Assembly: GCA_022801735.1 (NCBI GenBank)
Contig: JAAWSW010000027.1
Coordinates: forward strand, 1-15,654
Direction: 5' to 3'
Length of the DNA: 15,654 nucleotides
From: Bacilli bacterium
GTDB taxonomy: Bacteria; Bacillota_I; Bacilli_A; RF39; UBA660
The translations under genes and the position numbers were made by a program. Below the pieces are notes generated by a model. The model was not told the DNA's origin, made no database searches, and saw only the letters and a program-made list of their open reading frames with translations. Every line of letters starts with the position of its first letter. Position 1 is the first letter of the stretch. Shown piece by piece: positions 6,574 through 13,087 of this stretch.

Positions 6574-7953
6574 TTAAAATTTCATTTTCTCCTTAACATA
6601 ATCTACTACTTCATCTAATTTTAAAGTAACTTGCTCCATAGTATCCCTGTCCCTAACAGTAACAGTACCATTATTAATAGTCTCATCATCAATAGTTATT
6701 GCATATGGAGTTCCAGCCACATCTTGTCTTCTATATCGTTTACCAATATTACCAGTTTCATCATAAGTACACATAAATTCCTTAGATAAATTTCTAAATA
6801 CTTCCATTGCCTTTTCACTATGGTGTTTTTTTACAAGTGGTAAAACAGCCACCTTATAAGGCGCTAAGAAAGGATGAATACTCATTACTTCTCTAATACT
6901 ACCATCAGTAAGTTCTTCTTCCTTATAAGAATTACATAAAACAGCAAGTATCATTCTATCAACACCCACAGAAGGTTCAATAACATATGGAATATATTTC
7001 TCATTAGTTTCAGGATCTAAATATCTTAAATCACTTTCAGAATGTTTAATATGAGTTCCTAAATCATAATCTGTTCTGTCTGCAATACCCCAAAGTTCAC
7101 CCCATCCGTGTGGATAAGCGTATTCAATATCCGTAGTCGCTGCACTATAGAAAACTAATTCTTCTTTAGCATGATCACGAAATCTTAACTTATCTTCATC
7201 TAAACCTAATGATTTAAGAAAATCCATACAATAAGAACGATAATAATCAAACCATTTTAAATCTTCACCAGGTTTGCAGAAAAATTCAAGTTCCATTTGT
7301 TCAAATTCTCTTTGTCTAAAAATAAAGTTACCAGGAGTAATTTCATTTCTAAATGCCTTACCAATTTGTCCAATACCAAAAGGTAATTTAGCACGCATAC
7401 TTCTTTGTACATTAGCATAGTTAACAAAAATACCTTGGGCAGTTTCTCCTCTTAAATAAACTTTATTCTTACTATCTTCAGTAACACCCATATGAGTTTC
7501 AAAAAGTAAATTGAATTTTCTAATAGAAGTAAAATCATTAGAACCACATTTAGGACAGCAAATACCCTCACTAGCAATGTATTCTTCTAACTTTTCATTA
7601 CTCCATCCATCACCAGTTTCATCTCCATTAGTATGTTCCTCAATCAACTTATCAGCACGATGTCTAGACTTACATTTTTTACAATCAATAAGTGGATCAG
7701 CAAAACTAGCCACATGTCCAGATGCTACCCAAACATTAGGATTCATTAAAATAGCCGCATCAAGGCCATAAGTATTTGAACTTTCCTCAACAAATTTTTT
7801 CCACCATGCTTTCTTTATGTTGTTTTTAAGTTCTACCCCAAGTGGACCATAATCCCATGTATTAGCAAGCCCCCCATATATTTCACTACCTTGAAATATA
7901 AAACCATATTGCTTACATACTGCAGTAATTTTTTCCATTGTAACTTTTTCCAT
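6574..7953 (-). CDS. glyS: Glycyl-tRNA synthetase, homodimeric class II type
   Basis: This enzyme charges tRNA-Gly. The 459-aa single-chain form is the alpha2 type found in archaea, eukaryotes and some Firmicutes, not the two-gene GlyQ/GlyS tetramer of Bacillus. The N-terminus (QYGFIFQGSEIYGGLANTWDYGPLG) is diagnostic. An insertion with Cys91, Cys94, Cys133 and Cys136 looks like a zinc site. Motif 2 (FRNEITPGNFIFRQREFEQ) begins near residue 201, and motif 3 (EPSVGVDRMILAVL) lies near 330. A C-terminal anticodon-binding domain follows. The ATG at 7951-7953 has an AAAGGATGAG site upstream. A glycine T-box with its own promoter precedes it. Its position after recO corresponds to where Bacillus carries glyQ-glyS, with one extra gene (mTERF-like) between. 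Confidence 0.97.
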   Translation of the reverse strand: MEKVTMEKITAVCKQYGFIFQGSEIYGGLANTWDYGPLGVELKNNIKKAWWKKFVEESSNTYGLDAAILMNPNVWVASGHVASFADPLIDCKKCKSRHRADKLIEEHTNGDETGDGWSNEKLEEYIASEGICCPKCGSNDFTSIRKFNLLFETHMGVTEDSKNKVYLRGETAQGIFVNYANVQRSMRAKLPFGIGQIGKAFRNEITPGNFIFRQREFEQMELEFFCKPGEDLKWFDYYRSYCMDFLKSLGLDEDKLRFRDHAKEELVFYSAATTDIEYAYPHGWGELWGIADRTDYDLGTHIKHSESDLRYLDPETNEKYIPYVIEPSVGVDRMILAVLCNSYKEEELTDGSIREVMSIHPFLAPYKVAVLPLVKKHHSEKAMEVFRNLSKEFMCTYDETGNIGKRYRRQDVAGTPYAITIDDETINNGTVTVRDRDTMEQVTLKLDEVVDYVKEKMKF

Positions 7954-7974
7954 AATCTCATCCTTTCAAAATAA

Positions 7975-8095
7975 AAAGAATTCTCCTAATAATGTAAGGA
8001 CGAGCAAGCCCGCGGTTCCACCTTACTTATTCAAGAAGAATCCCTTAATCTATATGACTCCAGGTTTCCAAGCCTATCATCGCCTTTAAATATCT
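7975..8095 (-). promoter_or_regulatory. Minimal T-box leader, glycine-specific
   Basis: The antiterminator motif GGTGGAACCGCGG (8010-8022) is unmistakable; its UGGA matches the UCCA end of bacterial tRNA-Gly. The antiterminator base pairs GUAAGG (8021-8026) with CCUUAC (7994-7999). A small stem III lies at about 8027-8040. The upstream part is very short: the expected start is about 8095, and only one small hairpin precedes stem III. Its helices are AUGAU (8076-8080) with GUCAU (8054-8058) and AGG with CCU. The 3' bulge between them is GGA (8059-8061), a glycine codon and the probable specifier. The competing terminator is weak: only about 4 bp (UCCU with AGGA) before a U-rich stretch. Confidence 0.85.
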
Positions 8096-8101
8096 ATTTA
8101 C

Positions 8102-8130
8102 ATTTTATGTGATGTTTACTTTTTTGTCAA
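8102..8130 (-). promoter_or_regulatory. Promoter of the glyS T-box transcript
   Basis: The minus strand reads TTGACA (plus 8125-8130), 17 bases, then TAAAAT (8102-8107), a near-consensus SigA promoter. It fixes the T-box 5' end near 8095 and overlaps the last codons of the open frame that follows the mTERF-like gene. Confidence 0.75.
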
Positions 8131-8247
8131 CCCTTTTTGCTTTGTTTGTTCATCTAATAATAAATATTCAAATTCCACTTCATCCGCAATATCCTGTGGA
8201 AATTTTCCTATATCAAAATCCCCCTCTATTTGACTTTTTTCTTTTGT
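8116..8247 (-). other. Open frame after the mTERF-like gene, shifted by one base
   Basis: A stop-free stretch of about 43 codons overlaps the mTERF-like 3' end in another frame and runs to TAA at 8116-8118. It would encode an acidic tail (GDFDIGKFPQDIADEVEFEY and further) with protein-like composition. It has no ATG, GTG or TTG start in frame. One extra A in the A6 run at plus 8235-8240 (T on this strand), or a -1 slip there, would fuse it to the preceding protein. It could therefore be a frameshifted C-terminus, slippage product, sequencing indel or decayed sequence. Confidence 0.4.
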
Positions 8248-9269
8248 TTAGGTTTTTGGGTATAACCACCTAAAATTAAATTTTCCTCATACTCATCATA
8301 AGGATATAAATCTCTAACCGCTTCTTTAGAAACACCAAATTTTTGTTCAAATTGTTTAGCATTTAAAAATAAATATTTAAATGTACTTTGTTCTAATGTA
8401 TAACCACAACTAACTAAAAAACAACTTCTTGCATACGTTAATTCCAAACTCTGCATTAATCTAGATGGTTGAGTTAAAATAAGTTCATCCATTTCCTGAA
8501 GTTTAAAATACCACATTTTCCCTTCTAAATTTTCTTCACTAAAACCATATATTGGAGGAAATAATACTGTCATCTTATTTATTTCCTGTTCACTATATCC
8601 TTTTTCTAACATTGCATTTCTTTTTTCATCTAAAGTTGCCTCACTATAACAATATATTTGTGGAAATCTCACCGTAATAACATTTATATCTTTCTCTGTA
8701 TACCCTTTTTCCAAAAGATACTCTCTTTTTCTTTCTAGATTATCTTCACCATAACCATATATGCTTGAACATAGTACAGTCATTCTGTTTATTTCTTTTT
8801 CACTATACCCCTTACCTAAAAAATAATTTCTTTTTCTTTCTAAATTATCTTCACCATAACGATATATATTAGGTAAAGTTATAGTCATTTTGTTAATTTC
8901 TTCTTCAGTATAACCATTTTCTAACAAATAATTTCTTTTCCTATCCAAAGTCTTTTCACTATAACCATATATATTAGGAAAAACCAATGACATCTTATTT
9001 ATTTGTCTCTCACTGTATCCCTTTTCTAATAAATAATTTCTTAAAGCATCTAATTTTTCTATACTATAAGTAAAAATATCTGGGAAAATAATAGACATTT
9101 TATGAACTTCTTTTTCACTATATCCTTTTTCCAATAAATAGTTATAATTTCTAACAATATTACTATATAACTTATCCTCACTTAAATGATTTAGAGGATA
9201 TGTATTTAAAATTTTCAATATTTGTATTTCAGTATACCCAAATTCTATTAATAATTGGCTTATATTCAT
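8226..9269 (-). CDS. Protein of tandem mTERF-like helical repeats
   Basis: This 347-aa protein is built from six consecutive 35-aa repeats (residues 49-258). An imperfect N-terminal copy (11-48) and degenerate C-terminal copies precede a Lys-rich tail. The repeat pattern is GYSE-x-EINKM-x(4)-P-x-IYGYSEENLERKRNYLLEKG, with a conserved mid-repeat Pro. This two-helix pattern with Pro between the helices closely fits mTERF motifs, which form nucleic-acid-binding solenoids in mitochondria and chloroplasts; bacterial examples are little described. No signal peptide or membrane segment is seen. An AAGGGGG site precedes the ATG, and a consensus promoter lies just upstream. It sits between recO and glyS, a place that lacks such a gene in Bacillus. 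Nucleic-acid binding is inferred; another helical-repeat scaffold is possible. Confidence 0.8.
   Translation of the reverse strand: MNISQLLIEFGYTEIQILKILNTYPLNHLSEDKLYSNIVRNYNYLLEKGYSEKEVHKMSIIFPDIFTYSIEKLDALRNYLLEKGYSERQINKMSLVFPNIYGYSEKTLDRKRNYLLENGYTEEEINKMTITLPNIYRYGEDNLERKRNYFLGKGYSEKEINRMTVLCSSIYGYGEDNLERKREYLLEKGYTEKDINVITVRFPQIYCYSEATLDEKRNAMLEKGYSEQEINKMTVLFPPIYGFSEENLEGKMWYFKLQEMDELILTQPSRLMQSLELTYARSCFLVSCGYTLEQSTFKYLFLNAKQFEQKFGVSKEAVRDLYPYDEYEENLILGGYTQKPKQKKKVK
8496..9125 (-). repeat. Six in-frame 105-bp coding repeats
   Basis: Residues 49-258 of the mTERF-like protein are six exact-length 35-aa units. The variable positions within the unit are mainly 12-16 (for example SIIFP, TVLCS, TVRFP) and 19 (T, G, R, G, C, G), while GY(S/T)E and L-x-x-KR-N-Y-x-LE-K stay nearly fixed. 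Constant length with concentrated variation suggests repeat amplification and selection on one face. Confidence 0.9.
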
Positions 9270-9298
9270 TACATAGCCCCCTTTTTTTTGACCCGTTT

Positions 9299-9326
9299 AG
9301 TATAACAAAATATTAGAATTTGTCAA
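9299..9326 (-). promoter_or_regulatory. Promoter of the mTERF-like gene
   Basis: The minus strand reads TTGACA (plus 9321-9326), 16 bases, then TATACT (9299-9304), with the expected start about 25 bases before the ATG. This gives the gene a unit separate from the recO operon. Confidence 0.75.
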
Positions 9327-9345
9327 ATTAACAAACAAAAAAAGA

Positions 9346-10074
9346 CTATATTTTTTGTAAGTCCCTTATAAATTTCTTACTTTTTAAATATAATCCAGTA
9401 TATCTATCATAATAATCATCTAAAAACATATTAATCTCATTCTTAGCCTGTTCACTTACCTCTAATTTAGTTATCTTAGAAATATCAACATAGCAAAACA
9501 TTCTAATGAGTTTTATAGCCTTTTCACTAACAATCTTTTCATGTCCATAGCAGTTACCACATACATAACCACCTTTAAAACTAGATAAAGTTACAATATT
9601 AGTCTTACGACCACATACACTACAACAATCAATAACTGGCATAACCCCTAAATACTCTAAATATTTAAGTTCAACAATATTCATAATTACTAAAGGATCA
9701 TACCCATCATCAATTTTTATTAAAGACTCTATTAATAAATCTAAAACCGAAGAATTATCATTTTGCTTAATAACTCCACTTGCCAGTTCCAAAAGATATG
9801 AAGCATAACTAATCTTTTCAATATCTTTCTTTATATTAATAAAAGGATTAATAACGTTTACCTCAGTTAAAGTAGAAAGTTTACCTTCCTTATAGTAAAT
9901 CATAAATTTACCATAGGTAAGTTTAGTAGAAACACTTCGTAATGAACTTTTTAAATTACGGCACCCCTTAGAAATAATTCCAATAAGACCATATTCCTTA
10001 GTAATAACATTTAAAATTTTAGATGTTTCACTATATTTAGTTTCACTAACTACGATACCTTCCACTTCAACCAT
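9346..10074 (-). CDS. recO: DNA repair protein RecO
   Basis: RecO works with RecF and RecR to load RecA on SSB-coated single-stranded DNA during recombination repair. The 242-aa sequence has the N-terminal OB-fold (VEGIVVSETKYSETSKILNVITKEYGLI), a helical middle domain, and a zinc finger with Cys151, Cys154, Cys172 and Cys175 (CSVCGRK ... CGNC). Its length is normal. The ATG at 10072-10074 follows the yqzL stop by three bases and uses a GAGGTAG site formed by the end of yqzL, so the two are translationally linked. It is the last gene of the yqfC-recO operon. Confidence 0.95.
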   Translation of the reverse strand: MVEVEGIVVSETKYSETSKILNVITKEYGLIGIISKGCRNLKSSLRSVSTKLTYGKFMIYYKEGKLSTLTEVNVINPFINIKKDIEKISYASYLLELASGVIKQNDNSSVLDLLIESLIKIDDGYDPLVIMNIVELKYLEYLGVMPVIDCCSVCGRKTNIVTLSSFKGGYVCGNCYGHEKIVSEKAIKLIRMFCYVDISKITKLEVSEQAKNEINMFLDDYYDRYTGLYLKSKKFIRDLQKI

Positions 10075-10077
10075 ATT

Positions 10078-10167
10078 CTACCTCTTTTTTTTATTTTTTT
10101 CTGCTTTATATTTTAAATAATATTCCACTTTACCAGTTTTTTCAAATAAATCCCAATATAAATTCAT
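10078..10167 (-). CDS. yqzL: YqzL-family small protein
   Basis: This is a 29-aa reading frame beginning MNLYWDLFEKTGKVEYYLKY and ending in a Lys/Arg-rich tail. The pattern W-x-x-F-x-x-TG-x-(I/V)-x-x-YL-x-(Y/F)K is that of the YqzL family, a short protein of unknown role usually encoded between era and recO. That is exactly its position here. It is shorter than Bacillus YqzL (about 47 aa), ending soon after the conserved core. The ATG at 10165-10167 has an AGGAGAG site 6 bases upstream. Its TAG stop lies three bases before the recO ATG. An inverted repeat surrounds its upstream region. Confidence 0.82.
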   Translation of the reverse strand: MNLYWDLFEKTGKVEYYLKYKAEKNKKKR

Positions 10168-10169
10168 TC

Positions 10170-10200
10170 TATCACTCTCCTATTATTATAGTGAGTGATA
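10170..10200. repeat. 8-bp inverted repeat over the yqzL ribosome site
   Basis: TATCACTC (10170-10177) and GAGTGATA (10193-10200) are perfect inverted copies with a 15-base spacer. On the minus strand the spacer contains a TATAAT and the AGGAG of yqzL, two bases before whose ATG the repeat ends. It could be a translational hairpin in operon mRNA or an operator at an internal promoter. Confidence 0.5.
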
Positions 10201-10225
10201 CTTATATTTTTTATTCAAATTTATA

Positions 10226-10711
10226 TTATTTTGTTAAAACTTTTTGACTTTCTCTTCTATAAATAAAACTATCTAAAACCATTTTTTCAAGCGCTGAACA
10301 AAAATTATAATATCTCTTCATTTCAGGATAAACAATTGCAAATTCAAAAGCCTTATCACTTTTCATATCATCAGAACTAAAAGTTTTTTCAAAATAAAAT
10401 ATTCCATTATTAATTTGAATTGATATACCATCTTCAAAATATAAACCTATTTGTGTTCCACTTACTCCATTAAAACTTTTATTTCTAGGATTAGCAACTC
10501 CAAGCCAACTAAGTAATACTTCTTCTAACTCTTTCATTTTTTCATCAAATTCTTCATTAGGACTATATGAAAATAATCTTTTAAAAATTTCATCTTCAGT
10601 CCCAAAATCATGTTTATTATAAAATGAATCACGCACATAAGTACAATCTGTATCTAATAATAAATACTCTTCTATTTTTTGATTTAAAATTTCTCGTTTT
10701 TCTTTTTCCAT
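10226..10711 (-). CDS. Hypothetical protein between era and yqzL
   Basis: This is a 161-aa soluble protein I cannot assign. It has an N-terminal helix (MEKEKREILNQKIEEYLL), an acidic helical stretch (about 50-71), a probable beta-rich centre (SGTQIGLYFEDGISIQINNGIFYFEKTF, about 84-111), and a C-terminal helical part ending in a basic tail. No signal peptide, membrane segment or metal motif is seen. I chose the ATG at 10709-10711 because AGGAG lies 8 bases before it; a GTG at 10720 would be too close to that site. Its codon use looks like that of its neighbours. Bacillus has no gene here, so it is a lineage-specific insert in a conserved operon, 38 bases after era. Confidence 0.8.
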   Translation of the reverse strand: MEKEKREILNQKIEEYLLLDTDCTYVRDSFYNKHDFGTEDEIFKRLFSYSPNEEFDEKMKELEEVLLSWLGVANPRNKSFNGVSGTQIGLYFEDGISIQINNGIFYFEKTFSSDDMKSDKAFEFAIVYPEMKRYYNFCSALEKMVLDSFIYRRESQKVLTK

Positions 10712-10749
10712 ACTACACACTCCTACTGCTTTTACCTAGTATAAACTTC

Positions 10750-11649
10750 TTACTTTTCCATAAAATCAGTAAACCCAAGTTCAGTTAAATATTTTTCCCT
10801 TTCACGCCACTTTTTAATAGTTTTAACATAAAGTTCCAAATAAACTCTAGTGCCTAAAAGTTCTTCAATATCACCTCTAGCAAGAGTACCAATCTTTTTA
10901 ACCATATCTCCATTTTTTCCAATTATTATTTTTTTAAGCGAATCTCTATCTACAATAATAGCCGCATTAATAATAGTTTTATCCTTATCACGAATAATCT
11001 TTTCAGTAATGCAAGTAACTGAATGAGGTACTTCCTCATCAGTTAGTCTTAATACTTTTTCACGAATAAGTTCACTTATCATAAATTCTAAAGACCTATT
11101 AGTAATATCCTCTTCACCAAAATACTTAATTTCATCAACTAAATAATTTCTAATAACCTTTAAAAGTTCTTCTGTATTTTTACCTTTAAGTGCACTTACA
11201 GGAACAATATCTGCAAAATCATATAAATCTTTATAATCCATAATACACTTAAATACTTCATCATTACTAAGCCCATCAATCTTATTAATAACTAAAATAA
11301 CAGGTTTAGAAAGTTCCTTAAACTTATTGATGATATATTCATCACCTTTTCCAATCCCACTTTTCGCATCAACTAAAAATAAAATAACATCAACATCATC
11401 AATACTATAATAAGCACCCTTATTTAAAATCTTACCAAGTTTATGATTAGGTTTATGAATACCAGGAGTATCAACAAACACAATTTGAGTATCACAGTCA
11501 TTATAAATACCTTGAATAACATTTCTAGTTGTCTGAGGTTTAGAAGACGTAATCGCTACTTTAGAACCAACTAAATTATTAAGTAATGTACTTTTACCAA
11601 CATTAGGTCTGCCAATTAAACTAACAAATCCACTTTTAATTTTATCCAT
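10750..11649 (-). CDS. era: GTPase Era
   Basis: Era is an essential GTPase that binds the 3' end of 16S rRNA and assists 30S subunit maturation. The G-domain motifs are complete: GRPNVGKST (13-21), switch Thr near 41, DTPG (60-63), NKID (122-125) and SAL (152-154). The C-terminal KH RNA-binding domain has the GKNG loop at 244-247. At 299 aa the length is standard. An AAGGAGG site precedes the ATG. It follows dgkA by 9 bases, and its neighbour ybeY encodes another rRNA-maturation factor, a frequent grouping in Firmicutes. Confidence 0.98.
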   Translation of the reverse strand: MDKIKSGFVSLIGRPNVGKSTLLNNLVGSKVAITSSKPQTTRNVIQGIYNDCDTQIVFVDTPGIHKPNHKLGKILNKGAYYSIDDVDVILFLVDAKSGIGKGDEYIINKFKELSKPVILVINKIDGLSNDEVFKCIMDYKDLYDFADIVPVSALKGKNTEELLKVIRNYLVDEIKYFGEEDITNRSLEFMISELIREKVLRLTDEEVPHSVTCITEKIIRDKDKTIINAAIIVDRDSLKKIIIGKNGDMVKKIGTLARGDIEELLGTRVYLELYVKTIKKWREREKYLTELGFTDFMEK

Positions 11650-11658
11650 AAAACCTCC

Positions 11659-12054
11659 TTAAATTAATACTATCATCTTAGGTAAAAAGATAATAGCCGC
11701 CGTAACTACTGCCGTAATCGCAAAAACCAAAACAGCCGCAGCAGCAGTATCCTTAGCCACCTTCGCAATCGGATTAATTTCCTTACAAGTCAAATCAACA
11801 ACTGCCTCAATACTAGTATTAATAAGTTCAGTTGCAATAACTAGTCCAATCGCTAATATTATTATCAACCACTCACCACAAGATATCTTAAAAGCAAAAC
11901 CAAAAATAATAACTAAAATAGTAGCCAAAGTATGAACCCATATATTTTGTTCATACTTAAAAGCATACTTAAGTCCATCAACTGCATACATAAAACTTTT
12001 ACCTAATCTTTTAATTCCTTTTTGTTTTAACTTATCTCTTGATATTGCATCCAT
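11659..12054 (-). CDS. dgkA: Undecaprenol/diacylglycerol kinase
   Basis: This small integral membrane kinase phosphorylates a lipid alcohol; in Gram-positive relatives the substrate is chiefly undecaprenol, recycling the cell-wall lipid carrier. The 131-aa sequence shows a cytoplasmic N-terminal helix, three hydrophobic segments (about 40-56, 61-79, 103-126), and the catalytic motif ELINTSIEAVVD (76-87) containing both essential Glu residues, then KVAKDTAAAAV. The start at 12052-12054 overlaps the end of ybeY by 23 bases, with an AGGAG site inside that gene, indicating coupled expression. Substrate choice between undecaprenol and diacylglycerol is inferred from lineage. Confidence 0.94.
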   Translation of the reverse strand: MDAISRDKLKQKGIKRLGKSFMYAVDGLKYAFKYEQNIWVHTLATILVIIFGFAFKISCGEWLIIILAIGLVIATELINTSIEAVVDLTCKEINPIAKVAKDTAAAAVLVFAITAVVTAAIIFLPKMIVLI

Positions 12055-12475
12055 CTAAAATCAACTCCTGCTCCTTAAACATAACTTCTTCATCTTCTTT
12101 TGTCATATGATCATATCCAAGTAAATGTAATAAACCATGAACTGTAAGAAAAGCCATTTCACGAAGTTCACTATGGCCATATTCTATTGCCTGCTGTTTC
12201 ATTTTATCTACTGAAATATAAATATCTCCAAGTAATCTACCAAATTCAAACTTAATATCTTCATTATCCTCTAAAGCAAAACTAATAACATCAGTCTCCC
12301 TATCGATACCTCTATATTCTCTATTTATATCTCTAATAGTTTTATTATCCACAAAAATAACATTAAACATGACATCATTTAACTTCTTATATTTAAGTGC
12401 ATATTCGATTACCCTGTTTTCTTCTTCTAAATCAATATCATAAGAAGTTTCATTAAAAATTTCAAACTTATTCAT
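12032..12475 (-). CDS. ybeY: Endoribonuclease YbeY (rRNA maturation)
   Basis: YbeY is a zinc-dependent endoribonuclease needed for 16S rRNA 3'-end processing and ribosome quality control. The metal motif HGLLHLLGYDH gives His113, His117 and His123, and the TDVISFALED and GDIYIS segments are also conserved in the family. The length of 147 aa is normal. AGGAG lies 6 bases before the ATG. It begins 9 bases after the VanZ-like gene and overlaps dgkA. In Bacillus the gene upstream would be pgpH (yqfF), which is missing here. Confidence 0.96.
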   Translation of the reverse strand: MNKFEIFNETSYDIDLEEENRVIEYALKYKKLNDVMFNVIFVDNKTIRDINREYRGIDRETDVISFALEDNEDIKFEFGRLLGDIYISVDKMKQQAIEYGHSELREMAFLTVHGLLHLLGYDHMTKEDEEVMFKEQELILDGCNIKR

Positions 12476-12484
12476 CTTATACTC

Positions 12485-13087
12485 CTACCATCTAATCCCT
12501 ATTAAATAAACCAAAAATAAAGTTAATAAGAATACCATTATTATATTATAGATTATAGGTTTTTTCAATACCAAAGGTAATCTCACATTGATTTTTTCCA
12601 TTAATTTATAAATATAAAAACCAACTATCCCTCCAATCACATTTAAAATAATATCATCAATATCAAAAACTCTTCCAATCATAAGTTGGGTAGTTTCAAT
12701 CGTTAAAGAAATAAGTAAAGATAAACCAAATATAGACTTAAGCCTATCTAATTTCAAATAATAAGTCATAAAAAATCCATAAGGTAAAAATAAAATTACA
12801 TTACCAATAACATTTTTAATAAACAACTTAGACCCAAAATCATACCTAAGCATCTCTCTAAATAAAACAAAATTAGAATTATTAAAACTAACATCCTGAA
12901 AAGTTACTATATAAAATAAACAAAGAACATATATAACAAAAAGGAGTGTTAAGAGTTCTTTGTATAAAATAATTTTCTTTTTATTCTTAAGTAAATAAAC
13001 AATTCTTGTACTAGTAAGAATAACAATACTTAAAAATATAGTTGGCCAAACCTTTAAAGCAATATTCAAAATAGTATGTCTAATCAT
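12485..13087 (-). CDS. VanZ-like membrane protein
   Basis: This 200-aa protein has about five to six hydrophobic segments. Its middle and C-terminal part (FLPYGFFMTYYLK, SLTIETTQLMIGRVFDIDDIILNVIGGIVGFYIY, about 98-161) carry the VanZ-family signature: a conserved Glu followed by a GR-x-x-D-x-DD-x-x-x-N-x-x-G motif. VanZ gives low-level teicoplanin resistance in enterococci, but most family members have unknown roles, so no resistance should be inferred. The ATG at 13085-13087 overlaps the end of yqfD by 8 bases and is preferred over a TTG one codon upstream. It occupies the slot that phoH and pgpH fill in Bacillus. Confidence 0.88.
   Translation of the reverse strand: MIRHTILNIALKVWPTIFLSIVILTSTRIVYLLKNKKKIILYKELLTLLFVIYVLCLFYIVTFQDVSFNNSNFVLFREMLRYDFGSKLFIKNVIGNVILFLPYGFFMTYYLKLDRLKSIFGLSLLISLTIETTQLMIGRVFDIDDIILNVIGGIVGFYIYKLMEKINVRLPLVLKKPIIYNIIMVFLLTLFLVYLIGIRW

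Noticed and set aside
8116..8247. Independent small gene after the mTERF-like gene
   Set aside because: A GAGGGGG site exists, but no ATG, GTG or TTG follows in frame; kept only as a frameshift or extension candidate.
8496..9125. TAL-effector-like DNA-binding repeats
   Set aside because: The 34-35 aa length is similar, but the mid-repeat Pro and the GYSE...NYLLEKG pattern fit mTERF motifs; the TALE GG-x-QALE signature is absent.
9338..9363. Terminator hairpin after recO
   Set aside because: Only 4 bp (GACT with AGTC) form before the U-run; too weak to call, though the U-run is suggestive.
12485..13087. Teicoplanin resistance gene
   Set aside because: It is only a VanZ-family member in a housekeeping operon with no van genes nearby.
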